A DNA stretch of 64,000 nucleotides from assembly GCA_008921705.1 (NCBI GenBank), contig VFFE01006811.1:539184-603183 (forward strand). The letters run 5' to 3'. This stretch comes from Burhinus oedicnemus. Taxonomy: Eukaryota; Chordata; Aves; Charadriiformes; Burhinidae. Under the pieces are notes generated by a model, which worked only from the letters and a program-made list of their open reading frames with translations, ran no database searches and had not been told where the DNA came from. A program made the translations under genes and the position numbers. Positions 23,401-34,245 of this stretch are shown in pieces. Positions within the stretch are counted from its first letter, which is position 1, and every line of letters starts with the position of its first letter.

Positions 23401-26400
23401 ATGGAAAAGAAGAATTGTTCTGTCTTACAATGTTCAAAAAAGTGCCATTGTATACATTCAGAGAGCTTAACTTTCGTAACTGACCCTGTCAACTGCTGAA
23501 CTGTTGAATCCCAAAAGGCTTTCGTATTTATAGGATTTGTAGCTTTAAAGAGATTGAAAATGTTTAACAAATAAACATTAGAAAATAATTCTTGCAACAG
23601 TAGGCTACTGTTTTGTAAATTGGTTCAAAACATATTCAGAAGACAGTGCTTTTGTTGTACATCCCAGTCTCTGAACAGCTTAGTCAGTGTCTCTTCCATC
23701 TACCTTATGGCTGCAAGCAAATCCAAGATCTAAGCATCTTCATCTTGTAGTCCATCTCTGCTTTGCATTAGCAAACCGTAAATGCTGTTAATCACTGCTT
23801 AGCTGCTCGATACACATTGTCAGGGACTTGGAGTGAAAAATTGAACAATGTATGAATTTGTGGCAGATATTGGATAGCAATTCTACATTGGCTTCTGGGC
23901 AAAAAAAACCCTGTAAAATCCTACAAAAAACCCCAGGAGGAATTCCATTTTCTTGAGAAAGTTTTTTCCTTCCTTCTTTTTCTTATTGAAATATGTATCT
24001 CTAGTATGTAGTTAATGAAAGAACTAGATGCGGTTTAGGGTGTGTGTAAAGTAAAGATTTACAGCAGATCTCAGACAGAGTGGTTTTCCTTTCCACAGCT
24101 CTAGCACTAAACCACCACCTACTCATGATCATTTTATGAAACACATGCATGCTGTTTAGATAAGAATAACGTCAAGCAGATCAAAATCTTAAAAGAAAAA
24201 AATCTCACCTCAGTGCCTTGCTGATGAGTGAAGTTATGCCAGAGTTCAGTCTTTTAATGTGATAACTTTGGTGATAATGTGAGAACAGCAGTTCTCCGGT
24301 GAGAACAAAACTAACTGAAGAGAGAACAGGAGCTTAGGCAGCTGCTTGAGCAGCTTTGTAGCTGTCTGCAGAACCATGAGATTTGTCATCCTGCATGTGC
24401 GTAATACATTTGTCACTGAAATACACGTGTGTTACCATGCTGCCCCTGCAATACGGGGAACGTTCCAGTGTTGCGAATCAGTTTATCACAAGAGGAGATA
24501 TCAATTGTATGATAGGTCTCACTGTAAATGGTTTATTCCTGTTATATACTGTCTGAGTATATATATCTGAGTATAAATAGTTATTAAAGGCACCCAGGCA
24601 GTCTTTTTTACCAGGAATCTTGACATGAGCCTGGCTATCCAATGCCAAGAGATGGTTTTCTACACCAAGAACCAGCTGGAGAGGATGATGATAAACTTTC
24701 CTGCGGCCAAGTTCCTCCAGGCAGAGGGCTAGGATTGTGTGGGTTTTCTTATATAGACTAGCCCTGCGCCAAATCATCTCATCTCCAAGGTGCTGTTGGC
24801 ATCAGCTGTGCTAGCAGCTAAACAGGGTCAGGGCCCAGGCTGGAGAAACGCCCGCAGGACCAGAGAGCGGGCCTTGCTTTTCTAGTAGTAATTCATTGAC
24901 ACAAAGATGGATTTTCTGACCACATACTTTCAAATCCCAGTCATAGTGCTCCTGGGACAGCACAGGTACAGCAGGGTGGATCCTGAGTAACCAGTCCGGC
25001 CAGAGGGAGAAGAGACATTTAGAAAGATGAAGGCAAGATGAAGGCATGTCTAAGGTAAGATGGGAAAAAGATGGAGGAAGAGAGAATTTGGAGGTTAATA
25101 GGAAGGAGAGAAGTAAGAGAAACAGGAGCAGTAGCAATAATAGTCCATCACTGCTTTCCACCCTCTTCAGTCTGTTTCCTAAAGGCAATCCTATAGCCAC
25201 CCTTCCTCCTCTACCTTCCCACCTTGTACCAAAGCAAGACTGTTCATTTGGCTTGTGACTGCCAATCAGAATAATTTTTGCACTGTTAACTATTTTATTA
25301 TTGGTTGCAACTTCAAGCCATGGTTAGCAGCCCCACTGAGAGACATACTTTAGTCTAGTGCCCTTCCTGCAGCCTTGGGATTTCCACCTCCACCAGACGA
25401 GTTGTGTCATCCTGCTGCAGAAGGATACAATGCAGCTGAATTTCTGCAGACAGTTGAAGTGTTTTGTACTTCTCAGTTTCTTCTGTCCTTGTTCATGTGG
25501 ACCTTTATTATGTTTGTGAAGACACAAGTGAAAAGCACATTGGGAAGCTTTTTCTTTCAAGTGATTTTCACTACAGTGACGTACAACACAAAGAAGAACA
25601 GATGAATTTCCATGGCGAAGCATAATGCGTATGTTCCTTGTAGACAAGCTTCAACCAACTCAGGAACAATATGTTTGCTTTTCAGGCAAATGTAGTATTT
25701 AGGCATGAAAAATAGAGATATCACATCCATACCGCTTTATTGCTTTTCTGATTATACCATCATCTGGAGGAAAAATATAACTGTATCATTAATCAGATCA
25801 TAAATTAAATAGAAAACAAAATGTTCCTTAAACTTTGTTATCATTCTGCAGCTGGATAGCCTTTTTGTTTCTGTAACCCACACCCTCTTACAGTTTCTAA
25901 TAATTCCTTCAGAGTCAAATTTCTGAATAAGAAATATGCAAAGACGTAAATCTATAGCTTTGCTTTGATCAAATGTGGATTGTCAGAAACTTTTTGAAAA
26001 AAACATCCATATTTCTATTCCACATGAGCTTCAGAGTAGCGGCAAATCAAATCACTAACAACAGTTTTATTAATTTTAATGTGATAAAGTCAGATTTATT
26101 ATTCTAATTTGAAATCATTACAGTGATTCCCTCTGAATTTCCTCTGAATCTTCTTCTTCACAAGACTTGCTAGCAAATGTGCCAAGCTCTTTCATTAGCA
26201 CAAATTAGGGCAAATGTAAAGATTTGTTCTTCAATAAATTTTCATGGATGCATGAAATTGCATGGCCAATAATTGTAGCTAGCTCAGTTATTTCAGTGGT
26301 TACACTATGTGCAGAGGAAATTAAAGTAAACCATTGCAAATTCCAATCGTGACAGTTTTCCACAAACAAAGCAGGATTCTGCTATGCTCAAATGAGGACC

Positions 26401-26641
26401 CTCAAGAGAAAAACCTTGGTAATTTTATTTTTGTGATCTGTGACTCTGGACACCATGCTGGGGCACAAGCTCAGTTCTGGCATAGATTTCCAAGAGGGAC
26501 CGCCTCTTACCTCCATAAAACCATGGCTCATTGAGGGACCTGTAGAGGTCCTACAGTAATTTGAGAAAGTTGGGTTTTCTACAGCCTCGGGTAGTATATT
26601 TTTATTCTGTTCTCCCAAGTTTTTGAGCAGAGCGCTGTTCT
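20479..26641. other. Non-coding stretch, no gene seen
   Basis: AT-rich DNA. The longest frame is 129 codons (24811-25200, minus), dominated by a leucine-rich run encoded by simple GAG/AAG-like sequence; the next are 109 codons (21778-22107 and 23268-23597, minus). None has a known motif. A CTCF-like site at 22114-22127 is listed separately. A 48-codon frame at 24595-24747 (plus) looks protein-like by composition but is too short to judge. Confidence 0.55.
22114..22127 (+). promoter_or_regulatory. CTCF-like binding site, forward
   Basis: CCAGTAGGGGGCTG matches the vertebrate CTCF core consensus CCASYAGRKGGCRS at 13 of 14 positions. CTCF is the zinc-finger protein that anchors chromatin loops, and motif direction decides which sites pair. 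The site sits in slightly GC-richer sequence than its flanks. Occupancy is not known. Confidence 0.45.
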
Positions 26642-26642
26642 T

Positions 26643-26854
26643 CGCCCCGCATCATTGCTGGTTGCGTACTGCTGATACAAACTGTTGAACAGCTGCTGCG
26701 TTCCACTAGAGAGCTTCTCTTTTATTGCAATATGACTGAAACACAAATCGCCCCGCATCATTGCTGGTTGCGTACTGCTGATACAAACTGTTGAACAGCT
26801 GCTGCGTTCCACTAGAGAGCTTCTCTTTTATTGCAATATGACTGAAACACAAAT
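26643..26854. repeat. Perfect 106-bp tandem duplication
   Basis: Two head-to-tail copies (26643-26748 and 26749-26854) are identical by eye over all 106 bp. Each carries TTTATT (26721-26726 and 26827-26832), that is AATAAA on the minus strand, followed by a mixed GC-richer sequence. The identity points to a very recent duplication, a copy-number polymorphism, or an assembly artefact. The unit length is not a multiple of three and no protein frame explains it. The minus-strand AATAAA with the following sequence recalls the R-U5 part of an LTR, but I cannot place it in a family. Confidence 0.95.
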
Positions 26855-29800
26855 CCTTACAATTAACAAACAAATCTGAATAACAAGGAACCAACAGATG
26901 AAAATACACAAATTAGCCAGACAAATAAGTGCAAGCAGGGACTGCAAACCCACTGCACAGAAGCAACTAAACCTGCTCGCTCAGCACATACCAGACTCCG
27001 GCTTGGCGCAGGGAAGTTCTCATGTGCAAAATTCTGGTTCACTGGCAGAGCCCAGCTTTGCCAGACGTACTTCTGCAGCAGCCACCACTCTGCCCTGTGT
27101 CACAGAGCAGCCAGTTAGCTCACCATCTGCCCGCGTGCTAACCTCTTAGCCAGGCACAGCAATTTGGGTGGGCACTGAGTGACACCCACGTGCATACCGA
27201 TGTCTCTGGACTGCTGGAAGTATTCCCCGTAGCTATAGACACAGACCCAAATGGAATCTGGAACAGACTCAAGCACACTTTAATTATTCTTCTTGCCTGA
27301 AGCTCAAGTCAGGGACACGGTATGTAGGCACTGATAATGAACCAGTTAGCCGAACCTCTGATGCAAACCAGCCCTGGTGGTTACAGAGAAAAGTAGTACC
27401 AGAAACGAAAAAGCAAACCTGAAAATAAAAGAAGGATACCCAGCAAATATAGGGTGTAAAGCACCAGGGAAGTATCCCTTCATCCCAAAATACTGACCGA
27501 AATTGAAAGAACCAAGAGTTGCTTTGCCATGGGCTTCAGTCCACCTAATTTCCTTACCCTTAATTGCCTGATGGGACTGCAAACTTCAGAAGATACTACC
27601 TGTCCTCAGTGACCTCAGTGACCTTCAGTCGACCAGGGAGAGAATAAAATTGGAGGCCGTGGTGTAGGGAGCATATATGGCTGATTCTGGCACAGGGGCC
27701 GGGAGTCGGCAGGAAGGATCGCTGGGGACAGGCTCTGGGGAGGCCAGTGATGAGGAGACGCGCCAGGAGGGCTGGGGGAGTGAAAACAGCAAAATTGGAG
27801 GTAAGTGTTGCGAGAAGAGTAGATATGTGCTGGTCCACAGGGTTTATCAAGTGTGCTAGACAGCTCCGTTTTCCAAAATATCCAGCCTTTCCTTTTCTGG
27901 GTCTGTATCCACACCATTATGGATGGGGAGAAATAAGTTCTGTTTGCTGTCAGTGCAGTTCACCCAGCGTCCCATGCACTCAAAAATTGACCGGTGCATG
28001 GGGCAAGCATCACACCCTGGATTATTCTAAATTTTGGAGAAATGCTCTGTCTACAACATCATGCTTGCACCTATTGTACATTCCCTTCTGTACCTGGTAT
28101 CACATTCCTTTCTGAAATAATTTTTTTTATTAAAAGCAGAACAATGTTTGCTTCAAAAATCACGAGCAGGAGTAAATAAAGGTAAGTAAAAAGTACTGTC
28201 TTGAAAAGGAAACATTTTGTGCAAACCTACTTTCACAAGTGCCCCAAAATCCGCTTTCATTGCAATAACTTAGCATTTTGCTCAGATGAGGCTCCTGTAC
28301 AGCAACTCTACAAAGATAAATGAACCTTTCTATTATCTGTAAGTGATTTATTGTCTCCACACTGATGCTACAGTTTATAATGGATGAAATTAGGGTTAAA
28401 ACAAGGTTATGTATAATTGCCAGCAGTGCTCAGCATAAGTACCAGTTTCTCCCACCTCTGAACATCAAACCCAGTATTTTAAAATGTAATTAATACCTGT
28501 CTCATTATTAACTGCTAACATGATATCAAAGGAAACAAACCCAGAATTAAGATGAAAAGATGTTGCACAATGGTTTCATTAACATTTGGTTTTGTTGCCT
28601 TTGGACCAAAGAAAGCCTAAAGGACTTCCTCAAAGATGACTTTGCCAGAATATAGAACCACCACCTCCGTATTTGACCTTATGACTATGACCTTCATAAT
28701 TACATGTAATTAGCCATGCAATTGAGACTTATATCTCAGAAAGCAACGTTAGTAGTTATTGAGAGATCTGGTCTTCAGCAACTTGTTCTCCAATTTTATT
28801 GTGAGACTGCAAGTCACACTGAGTGCCGATATCTAGTCTTTTAAACATATTGTGGCAGAAAACAAGTGGTGTAATCATGTCTTCCCCAAAAGTGCTGAAA
28901 CCTGCAGAGGTTGTTCCATTGACATCTTGTAGGTCTGGTTCCGGCTCTGTGTTTGTTCATCTCCTGTACAATCCCACTGCAGTTTACTGCTGCATCCTAA
29001 TGCTGCTAACTTGGGTGGAAGAAGGCAGTTCGCTATGCTGAACAGCATACTCTTTCTGTTCAGACCCTTTCTTTAATGATAACCACACTGAGAGTCCTGA
29101 CCCAGAATAGATCTGGGAACTATCAAACAAATACCTTCCCAAAAAACCCCAAACAATCAAAAGTGTGCTCCATCACCATGTGTTTCAGTATTCTTTTCTT
29201 CTGATAGTGAACCTTCTTTCATGTTAATTCAAGGATCCTGCTGTTTTAAGTTTTTGAAATTACGTATTCAAACTTATCTTCTGTTACACACTGCATATTT
29301 GTTCCCTACATGTCTGCAGGAGATTTGTACATGGAGTGAATGATAAATGCAACAAAAATGAGATACACAGCATGGATTAAGGGAAGATCATTTTCATTTT
29401 AGATGATTTCTAACAGAGTCTGCAGTAATTGTAGGCCTTGTAGGTAAGTTTATAAAAATGTGAATGCAAGAGCAATGTGTATTACTCTGTTGATGACAAA
29501 TGATGAGAAGAATGCAGTAGCCCTGGCTTCTCACACCAGAAAATTCAGTGGGCCCTTTTTGGTGCCGGCTGAAAGGCTTTGATAATTTTAAAAATGGAAG
29601 ATATGCACAAGTAGGGGTTAACCCCACAAAAAGGACTTAGATTTTTCAAGCTATAAGACATGTAGATACCACAGACAGAGGAGAACAAATATACAACAGG
29701 TGGGATTGTTTTGTCCTAACACAAGCTGTTAGGGACTGAATTCAGTTCATGTTCATATGGTCAGGTGTCTACATAAAAGGAGACAATTCAGTTGCCTAAA

Positions 29801-30671
29801 CATTAGAATCTTATGCTGTCTGAGGTACCTGAGGTTATTCCACACAGTTTATTACTGCCCCTCCAGAAGGACACAGGTCTTGTGCAAACCACGTGTCCTC
29901 CTAACATTCATACGTGGATATTTTGGACAGCATAGGACATCTCAGAAAACACCAGGTGCCCATTTTTTAGGCACCTGTACACAGCTGAGCTAAGTGCCCA
30001 AGCTTCTGTTGCAGTCAATGGAGAGTTGGTTGATGCAGTCAATGAGGCTTAGAAAAATACTTAGACGTGTGATCAAGAGATGTCTAATTTTGGGTGAACT
30101 GAATGTTTCTTGTGGCTCCGCTGGATGTGTTGACTTCACTTCTAAGGACTAGCATCGGACCTGACATAGCTAGTTCACATGTAAACACCTGCATTACAGA
30201 CCCCTTTATAAGTCTCGATCTGAACTGAAGTCTGATCTATATTTGAAGTGTTCACACAGAAAGGGGTCAGTTCAGCTACATTTGTCAGATGAATTGCCCT
30301 CTAGAAGGGCATATCATGGAACCCAGAGAGGCTGGTCCGCACTCAGACACTAACTCTTAGACATCTAAGGTCAGATAACATGCATCTGTTTACCTTTATG
30401 ATTTGGAAAGTTAAGCGGCTACAAGAAGATATCAGAAAAAAACTCAGGAAAATACTCTAGGACAACTGAACTGTTTCTTCCAGTTGTTGAGGATGGAAAC
30501 ATGGAGAGAGACTATTTCTGAGGGAGAAATCCCCACCTGTAGTGGATCTAGCTCTGGTCGGCACTAAGGGCCTTGTTAGCTGAATCAGATTTGTGGTCTA
30601 TTTATCTCTGCAGTACCGTGTTCATTTAGGGTGAGGTAACAAACATATTGTACTCCTCTCCCAAGACTTAC

Positions 30672-30684
30672 CACCATCTACTGG
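30672..30684 (-). promoter_or_regulatory. Weak CTCF-like site, reverse
   Basis: Read on the minus strand the sequence is CCAGTAGATGGTG, one mismatch (T for C near the end) from the CTCF core CCASYAGRKGGCR. A substitution in the GGC triplet is usually costly for binding, so this is a weaker candidate than the sites at 22114 and 43619. Confidence 0.25.
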
Positions 30685-32889
30685 CTGTTTTCAGGCTGCT
30701 TTCCCAAGGTTCTATTGTCTTAGTGATTTTAAACCATTTCTTCTTGTGAGCGATTTTCAGACAAAGTGATTTACAGCAGCCTTTACCCAGATCATAGCAC
30801 ATTGCCACAGATCCTTTGCCAAGGCTTCTTGACCTTTTTTTATTTATAGTGTCTAGGGTTGAAGGATTACTTACGTGTACATTTTGGTCAGTTGAGATAA
30901 GGGCCCTGACAATTTCGTTCACACACTGCTAACTTTATTGAATTGTCCTCTGTGCCATGTTGTACAGCGTATGCCATGGGAAGGGCACGGATTTTTGATG
31001 GAGAAGAGCAGTTATTCTGTTTCCTCTGGACTAAAACCTGCGTGCTTCCACATTCCTAAAGAAAACTCACCTGAAAATTTGTGATCCAGTCCTAGCCCTT
31101 GGGCACTTTCCTAGCTAAAAGTGACAGAACTTCACTGGGCTTAAGTCAGTATGCTTCTACTGCAGAAACCTCAGGCATGATAGTTTACCTTCAGAGATGA
31201 TCTGATTTAGCCTTTGTAACCTTTGATGCTGTAATTCTGCCCTTCTCTCAGGCCTGCCAACATGTGGTTCTCCCTAAAGAGAAAAACAGGGCTTTTACTT
31301 CTATAAAAACCATTAAGACCAACTTTGAATCAAGGTGGAAGAAATATCTACATAAGGACATTCATGAGAAATATATACAGGGTTCCTTAAAAACATCAGT
31401 CATTGCCCCAGCCTCTGAGATAGAGCCTGGGTGAAACTTTGAGGCGCACCCATGTTTTCACTTCCCCACTTCTAATTTTGACTGAGCACGTACTATTCAC
31501 ATCTCTATTGCTTTTAATTCAGTGACTAAGCTGGAGGACGAGTTTTATATCCTGCTGCATAGCGCAGGCACAAAAGCATACAGAACCACACGGTGCAATG
31601 AAGAAGAGTCTCACTCAAAGCCAACACAAAACTGCTCTGTCCAGAAACAAATGGGGTCACAGCTCCTTCCCTTTGATGCAAAAGAAAGATTTTATTGCAG
31701 GCCTTGAAACGACGCAACTTACTTCTCCCCTTCTCTGAAATGAGCCCTGCCCGTTGCAGTGGCTGGTGTTAAGCTGTGTAAAGCCCCATTACGTTGCCTG
31801 CCATCCATCACATACCGCCTGCTCCTAAATGACCCCCAAAGGGAGGCACAGCCAAATCAGAGGTACACAAAACCTTGCCTATATCGATTCAGTGATAAGA
31901 TATTAGATATCAGTGTTAGACACCACTTCACTGATATTTATAGACACCTAAATCAACAAATTCCCTCTGGGCAAATCTTATTCATGGTAATACCACACAT
32001 TTTTTATTATTAAACTATTTATATGTTTATTTATTGAACTGAATCTCCACCCTTTTACTCATAGCCAGTCCCTGCTATTTCCCATTTAAAAGTACAAGTA
32101 AATGCAAGAAGAAAATAATATTCATCTGTAAAATGGTATAGATTTATATCATTTTTTGGACAGGAGCCAAAGCCTACCCTAGCAGAATAATAATCTATCA
32201 CAGTAATGTTGGCTGGAAGTGAGAGAACAAAGACTGAACAAGGATGCTGACCTGTACTAATAAGACTTTAGCTGTTAGCCTGTAAGCACAGAAGCACATA
32301 TAAGTATATAGTATAATCATCTTAACGGTATCTGTCATGCTATACTTTGGAAGGGCAGCGTATAAAGGATCTGTTTTGCCGGTTTGCAAAAAAAAAAAAG
32401 AAAAAGTCGATTCTTTATAGTCAGCAGAATTCTTTACAAAACTTCCCAAGGAGAAAGCAGATGCTGAGTAGCACAAAATTAATCTTGTAACATACTAGCT
32501 ATAAAATACAGTAACACAAATCAATACTGCAGCCTTACACTATCAGCTGCTGAGCACAGAAATAGTCAGCTCTATTGTGCAGGACATATGCTCTGCTCTC
32601 TGGTTTTTCACCACTGATTTCTTTTTTAGGTCCTGAGTCAGTGCCTGTTGGAACCAGCGGCAGGAACGCCACGTTGGATCAAGCCCTCAGCTGTAGATTT
32701 ATACTGACCAGTAGCAGAAATACTGCAGTTGAGTCAGTGCTGCAGTGGAGTGTTGCCGGTTATGTTATCCTCTGCTGGAGCCAAATTGCTCTGTGTTAGA
32801 AGAAAGCCAATCACTTTTGAACTGTATAATTTTAACACGGCAAAATTTGACCCTGTAAGCGTAAAACTGCACATGGCAATTATTTGGTT

Positions 32890-33130
32890 CTGCGGGAAAT
32901 GAACTCACTGTGTATTTAACGCTTCCGTCCAACAGCAATTAGGTTACTGTTATAGCTGAATGTGTAGCTCCTAATGCAGCAACACCGCTGCCTGTAACAG
33001 CCGTAGCTTACAACTTCAGCTGCAGAAATACAGGCTCTGTCTGGTGACACAGTCATTAGCTCTTTTGCAGCTGACTGCAAAGGCAGCCCACGTTCTGCAG
33101 TAGCTCAGCTCACCCGGCCGAAGCTCAGGG
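32890..33130. promoter_or_regulatory. Candidate regulatory patch with paired CAGCTG E-boxes
   Basis: Two CAGCTG E-boxes (33017-33022 and 33068-33073) lie 51 bp apart, in a patch with more CpG than its surroundings and several homeodomain-type ATTAG cores. CAGCTG is bound by tissue-specific bHLH factors such as MyoD, ASCL and Ptf1a classes. The patch has no open frame of note. It is an enhancer guess only. Confidence 0.15.
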
Positions 33131-33679
33131 AACAGGAATTTGTCGGGTGAATATTCTGTTCCCGTACCCTGCTTCCCATTTTGATTCACAGCCAGCCTTC
33201 CTCAGCTCCTGCAGTTAGCAGGTGAAGGCATGATGCAGGTGTTCAGCGCTGAAAATGAAACAACCCAGGCAGCAACATCTCTTCCCTGTTCGTCTTTGAA
33301 GGCTGATGTTTCCAATAAGAAAACATGGTGGACAAACGCAACTGCAAAATCTGTCTATGGGCTAGTGGGATTTAGCCAAGTAAGTCCCTGTGGCCCTGGC
33401 CACAAAGACTTATACCCTCAAAAGCATCTCCTGTTCTGCTTCTGAGTATCTCCACGATCTTCTACGCTGTATGAGGGTCTGCTGTATTCTTCAGCTCCTG
33501 ACATGTTGCAGAATGACCCAGCAAAGCAGTTACACGAATTTGAAGTAGAGTTGGTCACCTGAAAGTGAGTATAGCCAATGAGCCCGGCCACAGAGTTTCA
33601 CTATAATAAAGGTGTTATTTGTAGCACAGTAGGTCAAATCACATAAACTCCTGCAATATTCCTCTTTGATTCTTCTTTT

Positions 33680-34245
33680 CTAATTGTTGTGGTTTAACCC
33701 CAGCTGGCAACTAAGCCCCATACAGCTGCTCACTCACTTCCCCCATGGGATGGGGGAGAGAGTTGGAAGGGTAAAAGTGAGAAAACTCCTGGGTTGAGAT
33801 AAAGACAGTTTAATAGGTAAAGCAATAGCCGTACACACAAGCAAAGCAAAACAAGGAATTAATTCACTGCTTCCCATCAGCAGGCAGGTGTTCAGCCATC
33901 TCCAGGAAAGCAGGGCTCCAGCACACATAATGGTTACTTGGGAAGACAAATGCCATCACTCCAAACATCCTCCCTCCCTTCTTCTTCCCCCAGCTTTATA
34001 TCCTGAGCATGACGTCATATGGTATAGAATATCCCTTTGGTCAGTTGGGGTCAGCTGTCCCGGCTGTGTCTCCTCCCAGCTTTTTGTGCACTCCCAGCCT
34101 GCTCGCTGGTGGGGTGATGTGAGGAGCAGAAAAGGCCTTGACTGCTTAGCAGCAACCAGAATCACCACTATGCTATCAACACATAGCCTATGCCAGCTGC
34201 TAGTAAAAAAGTTAACTGTATCCCAACTGAAACCACGACAGTAAT
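33680..34245. repeat. Target-site duplication flanking the solo LTR
   Basis: CTAAT (33680-33684) directly precedes the LTR and GTAAT (34241-34245) directly follows it, matching at 4 of 5 bases. A 5-bp duplication is what ERVL-type retroviral integrases make. One base has changed since insertion. Confidence 0.6.
33685..34240 (-). mobile_element. Solo LTR of an endogenous retrovirus (ERVL-like)
   Basis: The element is 556 bp with matching inverted termini: TGTTGTGGTTT at the left, and AAACCACGACA at the right, which reads TGTCGTGGTTT on the minus strand (10 of 11 matching). No internal gag, pol or env sequence is present, so it arose by recombination between the two LTRs of a provirus. Promoter layout shows the LTR reads on the minus strand: a palindromic CRE TGACGTCA (34010-34017), then a TATA box (TTTATA at 33995-34000 on plus, TATAAA on minus), then an ATTAAA polyadenylation signal (33809-33814), all in the right order. 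I recognise this as an LTR type common in birds but cannot give its repeat-library name. The 5-bp target duplication favours ERVL over ERVK. Confidence 0.9.

Larger units (their letters stand above)
26856..33679. other. Non-coding stretch with one hairpin and a weak CTCF-like site
   Basis: No frame is recognisable; the longest is 122 codons (27747-28115, plus) and is overlapped by minus-strand frames of 84 and 100 codons. An inverted repeat CAGGTGCC (29953-29960) / GGCACCTG (29970-29977) has a 9-nt loop and holds CAGGTG and CACCTG E-boxes in its arms. A12 lies at 32388-32399. Candidate regulatory sites at 30672-30684 and 32890-33130 are listed separately. Confidence 0.55.

Noticed and set aside
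24595..24747. 48-codon plus-strand frame with protein-like composition
   Set aside because: Too short, no homolog recognised, no clear splice sites, and a similarly open frame on the opposite strand.
24811..25200. 129-codon minus-strand frame with a leucine run as a signal peptide or membrane segment
   Set aside because: The leucines come from a short purine-rich simple sequence on the plus strand, and the rest has no recognisable domain.
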